From Actinomycetota bacterium (lineage in GTDB: Bacteria > Actinomycetota > Acidimicrobiia > Acidimicrobiales > Acidimicrobiaceae): a DNA stretch of 10,012 bases. Location: positions 1 through 10,012 of the forward strand of contig SIRY01000205.1 in NCBI GenBank assembly GCA_004366215.1, read 5' to 3'. Made by a program: the position numbers and the translations under genes. The notes under the pieces are model-generated. The model saw nothing but the letters and a program-made list of their open reading frames with translations. It ran no database searches and was not told the DNA's origin. Positions 1-6,122 of the stretch are shown here, in pieces; position 1 is the stretch's first letter, and each line of letters begins with the position of its first letter.

Positions 1-1
1 C

Positions 2-319
2 GAGGTCAGTCGGTTCCAGCTCTCGGCCTTCGACTACGTGCTCAACGCGCTCGGGATCGTCGCGTACTTCGTCGCGCTCATCGGTCTTCGTGCCCAGACG
101 CTCGGCCAAGCCGTCGCGCACGTGCGCGTCGAGTCCATCGACGGAGGCCCGGTCGGTCTGCGACGAGCGAGCATCCGCTTCGTCGTCTCGCTCCTGTCGT
201 TGCTGATGATGCTGACCGGGTACCTCGTTGCGTTCTTCGATCCCTCACGTCAGACGCTCCACGATCGGGTAGCCGGTACGCGTGTGGTCCGCGAGCGGAC
301 GCTCGCGGATGAGTCGTGA
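2..319 (+). CDS. RDD-family membrane protein, 3' part only
   Basis: The reading frame is open from the window edge, so the N-terminus and start codon are missing; 105 residues are visible. A hydrophobic span (about residues 14-28, starting near YVLNALG) is followed by the RDD-family signature: a QTLGQAVAHVRV stretch, an IDGGPVGLRRA stretch, a second hydrophobic span (SLLSLLMMLTGYLVAFF) and the diagnostic ending FDPSRQTLHDRVAGTRVV. RDD proteins are small integral membrane proteins with conserved Arg and Asp residues. A few have been linked to ion transport, but most have no known substrate. The stop overlaps the start of the next gene (GTGA at 316-319), so the two are probably cotranscribed and translationally coupled. 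The family call is firm; the function is open. Confidence 0.85.
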   Translation, partial: EVSRFQLSAFDYVLNALGIVAYFVALIGLRAQTLGQAVAHVRVESIDGGPVGLRRASIRFVVSLLSLLMMLTGYLVAFFDPSRQTLHDRVAGTRVVRERTLADES

Positions 320-948
320 CGAGCCTCCAGTCGCTCGCGCTGAACGCCATGAACTTGGCGGGCGTCGCTGCCTTCGGCGTGAACGGGGCGCTCACGGCGC
401 TGCGATCTGCTCGGCTCGACCTCGCTGGCGCGCTCATCCTCGGCTCGGTGACGGCCCTCGGGGGTGGCACGATCCGAGACGTCATCATGGGCCACCTCCC
501 TCCGACCACCTTCGTGGACTGGCGGTACCTGCTCGCTGCCGGGCTAGGGTCCCTCGTCGCGTTCTGGCTCGGGCGGCACCTCGTCCGCTACCTGCGCATC
601 CTCGAGGTGGCCGATGCGCTTGGCCTGAGCCTGTTCTGCGCGACGGGCGCGCAGATCGCCCTCCAGGGGCATCTCGGGGCTGTGCAAGCTGTCTTGCTCG
701 GCGTCGTGAGCGCGACCGGCGGCGGACTCGCGCGCGACGTCCTCGTTCGTCAGGTGCCAACGGCTTTCTCTGAGGGGCTCTACCTCACGCCCGCCGCGCT
801 CGGCGCTGCGCTCACCGTCGCAGCAGAGGCGGCCCACGTCGCAGCGCCGTGGCCGCTCGTGGTGGGGGCACTCGGTGCGCTCACGCTCCGGCTGCTCGCG
901 GTGAAGTTTCGGTGGAACGCACCCCGGGCACGCTTTGGTCCTTCCTAG
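316..948 (+). CDS. TRIC-type cation channel / UPF0126 (YicG-like) membrane protein
   Basis: A 210-residue, almost entirely hydrophobic protein built from two homologous UPF0126 halves. Each half carries the family's glycine-rich turn followed by Arg-Asp: GGGTIRD at residues 49-55 and GGGLARD at 135-141. About seven membrane spans can be drawn, which fits the prokaryotic TRIC fold (two inverted three-helix repeats plus a seventh helix). Family members are described as trimeric cation channels, and E. coli YicG as a glycine transporter, so the substrate here cannot be assigned. The GTG start overlaps the preceding RDD gene's stop by four bases, arguing for coupled translation of the two membrane proteins. 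Length is normal for the family. The C-terminus is short and basic. Confidence 0.88.
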   Translation: MTSLQSLALNAMNLAGVAAFGVNGALTALRSARLDLAGALILGSVTALGGGTIRDVIMGHLPPTTFVDWRYLLAAGLGSLVAFWLGRHLVRYLRILEVADALGLSLFCATGAQIALQGHLGAVQAVLLGVVSATGGGLARDVLVRQVPTAFSEGLYLTPAALGAALTVAAEAAHVAAPWPLVVGALGALTLRLLAVKFRWNAPRARFGPS

Positions 949-994
949 GAGGTCGTGTCCTCGAGGGGGCTGGTACGACGCTTCGGAGGAGGCC

Positions 995-1000
995 TAGGAT
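995..1000 (+). promoter_or_regulatory. -10 element of a probably leaderless promoter for the zinc-ribbon gene
   Basis: TAGGAT fits the actinobacterial TANNNT -10 pattern. Exactly six bases separate it from the GTG at 1007, which puts the expected transcription start on or next to the start codon. No good -35 is seen (971-977 is weak). A GGAGGAGG at 985-992 lies 14 bases upstream of the GTG, too far for normal Shine-Dalgarno use. Confidence 0.5.
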
Positions 1001-1006
1001 GGGCTT

Positions 1007-1696
1007 GTGGGAACCGAGCTCGTCAGCCTCGCGCGGGCGGAGGAGCGTGTCTGGCGATGCCGTGCCGCGCTCGAGGCGCTCACCGACGATGCCGAGCTCG
1101 CATCGCTTCGCGCGGAGCGCGACCGTCTGGCGCGAGAGCGCGCAGGGCTGCACGGGGAGGCACTCGAGCTCGAGCACCGCATTGCGCAGCTCGACGCGCA
1201 GCGACACGAGCTCGGTCGTCGCCAGAGTCGGCTGCGGGCACAGGAGAGCACCGCTGACTACCGGGATCAAGAGCGTCTCGACTCCGAGCTCGACACGCTC
1301 CGTCGGCGTCTCGAAGAGCTCGATGAGGGAGAGCTCGAGGCGATGGAGGCGCTTGATGAGCTGCGTGCTCGGGAGACGAGCCTCGCCGAGCACGAGGCTC
1401 TGACCGAGCGTCGCATCGCTGCGCTCGAAGAGGCGCTCGAGGGCGAGCGCGCGAGGCGCGCAGCCGAGCTGAGTGAGGCCAAGGCGCACTGGGCAGCGCT
1501 GCTCGGTGAGCTCGACGAGCCGGTGCGACGGCGGATCGAAGGACGCGCGAGGCGGGGGAGGAGCCTCGCGCTCGTCGACGGGTCTCGCTGCTCCGTCTGC
1601 CACATGACGCTGTCGCAGGCCGTTGCGTCGAGCTTTGCTCGAGGTGAGTCGGTCGACTGCGAGTCCTGTGGGGCCTGGCTCGTCGGCGAAGCGTGA
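1007..1696 (+). CDS. Coiled-coil protein with C-terminal C4 zinc ribbon (zf-RING_7 / DUF164 type)
   Basis: A 229-residue protein. Residues 1 to about 175 are a heptad-rich, highly charged Leu/Glu/Arg/Ala region predicted to form a long antiparallel coiled coil. Residues 190-229 form a zinc ribbon with ligands C195-x2-C198 and C218-x2-C221. This is the architecture of a widespread bacterial family of unclear role; the fold resembles flagellar and chaperone-like coiled-coil proteins. From memory, an actinobacterial member (CdsZ in Streptomyces) has been reported to bind c-di-GMP, which is of interest given the diguanylate cyclase at 2443-3444, but this was not checked. GTG at 1007 is chosen because the coiled coil begins immediately and a -10 element ends six bases upstream. 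The stop is six bases from the 3' end of the convergent rnpB. Confidence 0.85.
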   Translation: MGTELVSLARAEERVWRCRAALEALTDDAELASLRAERDRLARERAGLHGEALELEHRIAQLDAQRHELGRRQSRLRAQESTADYRDQERLDSELDTLRRRLEELDEGELEAMEALDELRARETSLAEHEALTERRIAALEEALEGERARRAAELSEAKAHWAALLGELDEPVRRRIEGRARRGRSLALVDGSRCSVCHMTLSQAVASSFARGESVDCESCGAWLVGEA

Positions 1697-1702
1697 TTGA
1701 GG

Positions 1703-2054
1703 GGAGGTGGCCTGTAGGCGGGGTTCTGTCCGGCGGTCCCAGTTGACCGCTTGGGCGACCATCCATCTACGCGGCCTACCTGGAGCGTCGCGGGCGGGCC
1801 ACCCTGCTCCGTCTTGGCCTTGCTCCGGGTGGGGTTTGCCGAGCCGACTCCGTCACCGAAGCCGCTGGTGCGCTCTTACCGCACCGTTGCACCCTGACCT
1901 GTGACGGCTGCTCGCGCAGCGCGTCCATCGGCGGTCTGTTCTCTGTGGCACTATCCTGCGGGTCACCCCGACTCGCCTCTCGCGAGCACCCTGCCCTGTG
2001 GAGCCCCGACCTTCCTCAGGTGCACGAAGCACCCGCGGCCGCCCGGCCACCTCC
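1703..2054 (-). ncRNA. rnpB: RNase P RNA (type A)
   Basis: The catalytic RNA subunit of ribonuclease P, which matures tRNA 5' ends. It was recognised on the minus strand by conserved blocks read 5'->3': GAGGAAGGUCGGGGCUCC and the following CAGGGCAGGG (2017-1989), the ACAGAGAA..CCGCCGAUGG block (near 1946-1924), GGUGCGGUAAGAGCGCACC (near 1886-1868), CCACCCGGAGCAAGGCCAA (near 1832-1814), UAGAUGGAUGG (1769-1759) and GGACAGAACCCCGCC (near 1732-1718). P1 is a perfect 10-bp helix (2054-2045 with 1712-1703) and defines the ends, giving 352 nt. P15 is GGAGC/GCUCC (1810-1806 with 1786-1782), and its loop keeps a GGU that can pair with tRNA CCA. P19 is a 6-bp hairpin (1750-1745 with 1738-1733). P3 is short. 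P18 is absent: the block ending near 1771 runs directly into the one starting at 1770. The gene converges on the zinc-ribbon gene. No U-tract terminator is visible past 1703. Confidence 0.96.
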
Positions 2055-2062
2055 GCGTCACG

Positions 2063-2068
2063 AGGATA
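2063..2068 (-). promoter_or_regulatory. Candidate -10 element of rnpB
   Basis: On the minus strand TATCCT lies seven bases before 2056, close to the 5' strand of P1, so transcription would start at or within a few bases of the mature RNA end. The -35 region at normal spacing (about 2085-2092) is poor (TCGCGA-like). The position relative to the RNA end is the main support. Confidence 0.45.
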
Positions 2069-2077
2069 GCGGCAGCT

Positions 2078-2106
2078 TTGGCTGTCGCGAGACCCTCTGG
2101 TAGGCT
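2078..2106 (+). promoter_or_regulatory. Sigma-70-type promoter for the 89-residue protein gene
   Basis: TTGGCT (2078-2083), exactly 17 bases, then TAGGCT (2101-2106), with a predicted start near 2113. The leader of about 43 nt contains a 6-bp hairpin (TCGATG 2124-2129, loop GAAAG, CATCGA 2135-2140). A strong ribosome-binding site, AAGGAGG at 2142-2148, follows directly. This promoter lies back to back with the rnpB promoter. Confidence 0.55.
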
Positions 2107-2155
2107 CGAGGGCAGACCGGCACTCGATGGAAAGCATCGACAAGGAGGAGCGCGC

Positions 2156-2425
2156 GTGAGCTCGATGACGGCACAGAACGCCACGAAGGAGCGGACCGTC
2201 CACCGTATCGGTGCGGTGACCCGGTGGTTGCTGCTCGCGGTCGTCGCACTCCTCGTGCTAGCGGCAGGCTCGGCGATCGTCGAGAACGCGAACATCGGAG
2301 AGCGCTCGTGGCAGCAGCCGGCGGTCGGCTCGACCCGAAACGGCTTCAGTGGCGCCCCAGTGGGCTCCCAGCTCTACCTGCAGGCTGGCTACGAGGGCAG
2401 CGGCCGGCCTGCGGCGAACGGCTGA
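2156..2425 (+). CDS. Small single-span membrane or exported protein of unknown function
   Basis: An 89-residue protein I do not recognise. GTG at 2156 is chosen because AAGGAGG ends seven bases upstream; an ATG at 2165 is a weaker alternative. The layout is a charged N-terminal tail of about 24 residues (with KERTVHR), a hydrophobic segment at about residues 25-43 (WLLLAVVALLVLAAGSA), then about 46 polar residues rich in Gly, Ser, Ala and Gln. The segment could be a membrane anchor with the tail outside, or an uncleaved or cleaved signal (a G-S-A site at its end). There is no lipobox cysteine and no cysteine at all. A promoter, a leader hairpin and a strong ribosome-binding site support a real gene despite its size. 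It stands alone, between rnpB and a convergent diguanylate cyclase gene. Confidence 0.65.
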   Translation: MSSMTAQNATKERTVHRIGAVTRWLLLAVVALLVLAAGSAIVENANIGERSWQQPAVGSTRNGFSGAPVGSQLYLQAGYEGSGRPAANG

Positions 2426-2442
2426 TCACGAGCCGGTGCGAG

Positions 2443-3444
2443 CTAGCGAGCTGGGCGTCGAGGACGTCGCTTCTTCGCTTCGAGCAACGCCGCGTCGGCC
2501 CGCGCGATCGCGGCTGCGATGGGCTCGCCTGGGCGTCTCGTGCTGCTGCCGACGCTGAAGGAGGCGACGGCGTCGCAGCGAGTCGAGAGGCGTTCGGCGA
2601 CGATCGCGAGGGAGTCGTCGGAGTCGAGTGGCACGACGAGGAGGAACTCGTCACCACCCCAGCGGATCACGAGGTCGTAGGGTCGCAGGAGTTGACGTAG
2701 GCATCGACCGAGCTCGACGAGGAGCTGGTCGGCGGCGGGGGGGCCGAGGCGGTCGTTCGTCTGCTTGAACGAGTCGAGGTCGAGCATGAGGACGCCGACG
2801 ACGAGCCCTTCACGGTCAGCCTCAGCAAGGAGCGGGTCGATGCGCACGGCGAACCCGCGCCGGTTCAGGGTGCCTGTCAGCGCGTCGAGGTGACCAGACG
2901 CAGCGAGGCGCGCGAGCCAACCGGCCACGAGCCCGACGACCGTCGTGACCGTGGCGATCGTGGCGAGGGGGGTCACTCGGATCGTCGCGTTGAGGGCCCC
3001 GACGCTCGTGAGCGACCCGACGCCGAAGATCCCGAGGCACACCGTCGCCCACGCCGGCGTCGTCGCGAAGGCGACGGCCGCGACGACGCCGAGCCCCGCG
3101 AGGCGTGCGATCACGACGTCGCCAGCGTGCGCGGTCACGCTCGCCACCGCAATCGTCAGCGTCGCGACGAGCTCGACGACGAAGCGCGACCGCCACGTCG
3201 AGCGCCTCGCGCGCTGCCACGATGCGACGCTCGCGAGGAACGAGACGAGCGCAGCTCCCGCGTCGACGAGCAGGCGTGCACCGTGCGAGCTCAGGGCCGC
3301 ATCGAGCGCGATGGCCGTCGCGACGAGGGTCGTGACCGCCGCAGCCCGGCCGAGGGCGTCGGGCGTCGCGACTGCCTCGGCGCCTCCGAGCACGCTCCCG
3401 AGGGTCTGCGCCATCCAGCGCACCGGGCCGCCAGCCACGCGCAC
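2443..3444 (-). CDS. Membrane-bound diguanylate cyclase (GGDEF domain)
   Basis: A 333-residue protein that should condense two GTP into cyclic di-GMP at the membrane. The N-terminal half holds about six hydrophobic segments (roughly residues 34-52, 57-77, 86-104, 111-127, 129-145, 157-177) that match no sensor domain I can name. The GGDEF domain begins with LDALTGTLNRRGF (186-198), continues with LDLDSFKQTND (221-231; D222 metal site, N230 guanine contact), and has an intact catalytic RWGGDEF with GGDEF at 263-267. RPYD at 254-257, five residues upstream, is a canonical RxxD inhibitory site, so product feedback is expected. The usual GHxxGD is GPPAAD here (234-239): the Asp is kept, the His and Gly are lost. 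The usual ALYxAK is ALLEAK. GTG at 3444 follows the purE stop by nine bases; an ATG ten codons in (3414) is possible. It is probably the last gene of the purK-purE operon. Confidence 0.88.
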   Translation of the reverse strand: MRVAGGPVRWMAQTLGSVLGGAEAVATPDALGRAAAVTTLVATAIALDAALSSHGARLLVDAGAALVSFLASVASWQRARRSTWRSRFVVELVATLTIAVASVTAHAGDVVIARLAGLGVVAAVAFATTPAWATVCLGIFGVGSLTSVGALNATIRVTPLATIATVTTVVGLVAGWLARLAASGHLDALTGTLNRRGFAVRIDPLLAEADREGLVVGVLMLDLDSFKQTNDRLGPPAADQLLVELGRCLRQLLRPYDLVIRWGGDEFLLVVPLDSDDSLAIVAERLSTRCDAVASFSVGSSTRRPGEPIAAAIARADAALLEAKKRRPRRPAR

Positions 3445-3453
3445 CGCTGCTGC

Positions 3454-3942
3454 CTAGGACTCGCGAAGGGGGAGCGTGGCACGCCGCGAGGCGGTCGCCG
3501 CGGCCTGCGCCCGTCGACGGAGGCGGTCGCGCAGCTCAGGGTCGTCGAGCGCGAGGATGCGAGCAGCGAGCAGGGCTGCGTTCGTAGCGTTGTCGATGCC
3601 GACGGTCGCGACGGGCACGCCCCGAGGCATCTGGACGATCGAGAGCAGCGAATCGAGGCCCTCGAGGCTTCGCAGCCGCACGGGCACCCCGATGACCGGG
3701 AGCGTCGTCGCCGAGGCGACCATGCCAGGTAGGTGCGCAGCGCCACCCGCGGCGGCGATGATGACGCGAAACCCCAGTGACGCCGCTGCGTGCGCAAAGC
3801 TGAGCATGTCGTCGGGGGTTCGATGCGCTGAGAGCACCCTCGCCTCGAACGCGACGCCGAGCTCGCTGAGGACCGTCGCTGCGTCGCTGACGACGGGCCA
3901 GTCGGATGGGGAGCCGACGACGATGGCGACGGGGACGCTCAT
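3454..3942 (-). CDS. purE: N5-carboxyaminoimidazole ribonucleotide mutase (class I PurE)
   Basis: Converts N5-CAIR to CAIR in de novo purine synthesis, downstream of PurK; cytosolic and octameric in the family. The 162-residue length is typical. Diagnostic motifs are visible: GSPSDWP near the N-terminus (residues 10-16), the SAHRTPD catalytic loop with its histidine (38-44), [12 protein letters not shown] (phosphate and carboxylate binding loop), PVIGVPV, and [18 protein letters not shown] followed by NATNAALLA. The presence of PurK and these motifs mark the bacterial class I mutase rather than the class II CO2-using carboxylase. The ATG overlaps the purK stop (ATGA at 3939-3942), so translation of the two is coupled. 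The last 20 or so residues are basic and variable. Confidence 0.97.
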   Translation of the reverse strand: MSVPVAIVVGSPSDWPVVSDAATVLSELGVAFEARVLSAHRTPDDMLSFAHAAASLGFRVIIAAAGGAAHLPGMVASATTLPVIGVPVRLRSLEGLDSLLSIVQMPRGVPVATVGIDNATNAALLAARILALDDPELRDRLRRRAQAAATASRRATLPLRES

Positions 3943-5039
3943 GCGAACCGGATCTCCTCGAGTCGGTCGACGAGCTCCCCGCCCATGAGCCGCGCCGCGC
4001 GACGAGCGTGCTGGCGAGCGGTCTCGACGTCAGCGGCGAGCGCCGTCACGTGGCCCACCTTACGGCGTGGACGCGGCGTCTTGCCGTAGCGGTGGACGCG
4101 GACGTCGCTCGGCAGCTGCGAGGCCGCGGGAGCCCCGATGAGGTTGACCATGACGGCAGGGGAGATCGGTGCTGTCGAGCCGAGCGGCAGGCCAGCCACC
4201 GCGCGCAGGTGGTTTTCGAACTGCGACGTCGTCGCACCTTCGATGGTGAGGTGACCGGAGTTGTGCACGCGCGGAGCGATCTCGTTGACGACAAGCTCCC
4301 CGTCGACGACGAAGAACTCGACGGCGAGCACACCCACGAAGTCCAGCGCGACGGCGATGGAGCGAGCGGCACGGCGGGCCTGCGCGGAGAGCGCAGCGTC
4401 GAGAGGGCTGGGCCACGCGGCCTCGACGCAGATGCCCTCGAGCATTCGCAGCTCCACCGGCTCCCAGGTGACGCAGGTGCCGTCACGTCCGCGAGCTACG
4501 ACGGCGGCGCACTCGGCGTCGACAGCGAGCTCGGGCTCGACGAGCCAGAGCCCCTCACGGGGTAGCTCGTCGCTCGACGATCCGATGCGCCTGAGGCCCC
4601 TGCCGTCGTAGCCACCGCGGACCGCCTTGAGGAGGTAGGGAGGCGTCGCGCGAGGCGTCTCGCCGGCGTCGCGGTCGATGAGGGTGTAGGGGACGGCGCG
4701 CAGGCCAAGCTCGTCGCAGAGGCGTCGCTGGTAGAGCTTGTTCGACCCGATGACCATCGCCTCTGCGCGAGGGGCGAGGTCGACCCCGGCAGCTTCGAGG
4801 TCACGCAACGTCCTCTCGTCGACGAGCTCGTGTTCGAACGTCACGACGTCGACGCTCTGGCCAAAGTCGTAGAGCTCGGCGAAGCGAAGCGGACCCTCGA
4901 CGACGTGAGCCGCCCACCCACGAACGCCTTCCTCCCCAGGTCGCACGTAGAACACGACGTGCAGGTCGAGGGCGAGGGCTGCCTCAAAGAGCATGCGTGC
5001 GAGCTGACCCCCGCCTACCACTCCGACGGTGAGTCCCAC
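3939..5039 (-). CDS. purK: N5-carboxyaminoimidazole ribonucleotide synthase (PurK, ATP-grasp)
   Basis: Uses ATP and bicarbonate to carboxylate AIR to N5-CAIR, the substrate of PurE encoded next to it. With the chosen start the protein has 366 residues, normal for PurK. It opens with the dinucleotide-like loop [14 protein letters not shown], followed by [20 protein letters not shown], the ATP-grasp lysine and glycine loop [13 protein letters not shown], a LVEPEL segment, and the C-terminal VEFFV...[29 protein letters not shown] block that binds metal and substrate. GTG at 5039 is preferred because the fold starts at once and a GAGGGGG ribosome-binding site lies just upstream. The same frame stays open to 5168, but that extension is low-complexity, Arg/Ala/Ser-rich and overlaps the divergent ctaG start. 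Confidence 0.96.
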   Translation of the reverse strand: MGLTVGVVGGGQLARMLFEAALALDLHVVFYVRPGEEGVRGWAAHVVEGPLRFAELYDFGQSVDVVTFEHELVDERTLRDLEAAGVDLAPRAEAMVIGSNKLYQRRLCDELGLRAVPYTLIDRDAGETPRATPPYLLKAVRGGYDGRGLRRIGSSSDELPREGLWLVEPELAVDAECAAVVARGRDGTCVTWEPVELRMLEGICVEAAWPSPLDAALSAQARRAARSIAVALDFVGVLAVEFFVVDGELVVNEIAPRVHNSGHLTIEGATTSQFENHLRAVAGLPLGSTAPISPAVMVNLIGAPAASQLPSDVRVHRYGKTPRPRRKVGHVTALAADVETARQHARRAARLMGGELVDRLEEIRFA

Positions 5040-5139
5040 GGTGCCCCCTCGCGCTCGTGGCTTTCGGCTGGCGAGCTTTGCGGCGGCTAGCCTAGCGTTC
5101 GAGAGGCGTCGCGGGCGCCCAGAGTGTGGGGAGGGCGAG
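5040..5139. promoter_or_regulatory. Divergent promoter region of purK and ctaG
   Basis: 100 bases between the two divergent starts. On the minus strand TAGGCT (5090-5095) is a reasonable -10 for purK, but the -35 region at normal spacing is poor. On the plus strand only weak TAGCCT/TAGCGT hexamers overlap the same short palindrome GGCTAGCC (5086-5093). No purine repressor site is evident. Confidence 0.3.
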
Positions 5140-6114
5140 GTGGAGCTCGTTGCGATGGCCATGGGCATCGTACCTGCGCACGGTCTGCTCGGCTACCTTA
5201 CCGAGGACTGGACGATCGACTGGGTCGGCCTCGTCGTCGCGGGGGTGCCCATCGCCCTGTACTGGCGCGGTCACATCCAGCTCATGCGGGCGCTCCCGGA
5301 GGGAGCGGAGCGAGCTGGCTACGAGCGACGCTCGGCTCTCATGGTAGGCGCGATGCTCGCGCTCGTGGTCGGCCTCCTCTCGCCGATCGCCTCGTGGTCG
5401 ATGGTCTACCAGTGGGTTCACATGATCTGGCACCTCGACCTCATGATCGTCGCGCCGCCGCTGTTCGTGCTCGCAGACCCCTGGGGGGAGATCGTACGGG
5501 GGGTGCCGGCTGGGATCCGCTCGGCTGTGCGCCGGTGGTGGCAGGGGCTCGCTCGCAGTCGGCCGCTCGCTCGGGCTTGGCGCGTCGCCTCGTCCCCGTG
5601 GAGCGCCGTCGTCGCGTTCGACGCGGCGATGTGGGTGTGGCACCTGCCGGCGCCGTTCGACTGGGCGATGGCGTCGTCAGGCCGGATGGAGCTCATGATG
5701 TTGAGCTTCCTGCTGACCGGCGTGTGGATGTGGTACGTCGCCGTTGACCCGAACCCTCACCGACACCACGAGTCGCCCATCGTGCGCTTTGCTCACATGG
5801 TCATCGTCTCGATGTCGTGCATGATCCTCGCGATCGTCCTCGGGCTGTCGCAAGAGCCCTGGTACGCCGCCTACGCCGTCTGGATGGGCAAGCTGCGCAC
5901 CTTGTCGCTCGAGGCTGATCAGCAGATCGCGGCGGGCATCCTCTGGGTCTTTGGGGCGGTGCCGTGGTTCATCGCCGGCGTCGTGACGTTGCGTGACTTC
6001 TTGACGGACGAGCAGCGCGGCATGGTCGACGCCGTGACGGCGTTTCGGAACTTCACGCTCCGCAAGGTGCGCCGGCCTCAGGCGCTCGACGCTCGGCAGG
6101 CCGCTGGGCGCTGA
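5140..6114 (+). CDS. ctaG: Cytochrome c oxidase assembly protein, caa3-type CtaG
   Basis: A 324-residue polytopic membrane protein of the caa3_CtaG family, needed in Bacillus for assembly of the caa3 terminal oxidase. It is unrelated to the Cox11-type CtaG despite the name. Seven or so hydrophobic spans are visible. Family hallmarks: HMIWHLDLMIVAPPLFVLADP (H94, H98 and following), VWHLPAPFDWAM (H168), a PNPHRHHESP loop (about 205-213), FAHM...SMSCMILAIVLG (H219, C227), SQEPWYAAY, and EADQQIAAGILWVFGAVPW. The conserved histidines are candidates for copper or heme handling. GTG at 5140 is chosen for GGAGG at 5130-5134, five bases upstream; ATG at 5155 is an alternative that removes five residues. 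No oxidase subunit genes are in the window. It converges on the kinase gene with eight bases between the stops. Confidence 0.88.
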   Translation: MELVAMAMGIVPAHGLLGYLTEDWTIDWVGLVVAGVPIALYWRGHIQLMRALPEGAERAGYERRSALMVGAMLALVVGLLSPIASWSMVYQWVHMIWHLDLMIVAPPLFVLADPWGEIVRGVPAGIRSAVRRWWQGLARSRPLARAWRVASSPWSAVVAFDAAMWVWHLPAPFDWAMASSGRMELMMLSFLLTGVWMWYVAVDPNPHRHHESPIVRFAHMVIVSMSCMILAIVLGLSQEPWYAAYAVWMGKLRTLSLEADQQIAAGILWVFGAVPWFIAGVVTLRDFLTDEQRGMVDAVTAFRNFTLRKVRRPQALDARQAAGR

Positions 6115-6122
6115 CTCGCAAG

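Noticed and set aside
881..1762. 293-residue open frame antisense to the zinc-ribbon gene
   Set aside because: A mirror of GC-rich codon bias; it has no family motifs and runs into rnpB, while the plus strand has a complete coiled coil and C4 zinc ribbon.
1901..2155. Upstream extension of the 89-residue protein's frame
   Set aside because: It would overlap rnpB, whose structure is unmistakable, and would place the promoter and the AAGGAGG site inside the coding region.
2380..2413. GCAGGC...GCCTGC inverted repeat as a terminator of the small protein gene
   Set aside because: It lies inside the coding sequence, has a long loop and no U-tract; such repeats are expected by chance at this GC content.
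2890..3732. 280-residue open frame antisense to the cyclase gene and purE
   Set aside because: Composition is dominated by Arg, Asp, Glu and Gly with no motif; both genes on the other strand are clear family members.
5029..5139. ATG-like start at 5029 for ctaG (37 extra residues)
   Set aside because: It would overlap the purK start and add an Arg/Ala-rich stretch not seen in the family; GTG 5140 has a GGAGG at good spacing.
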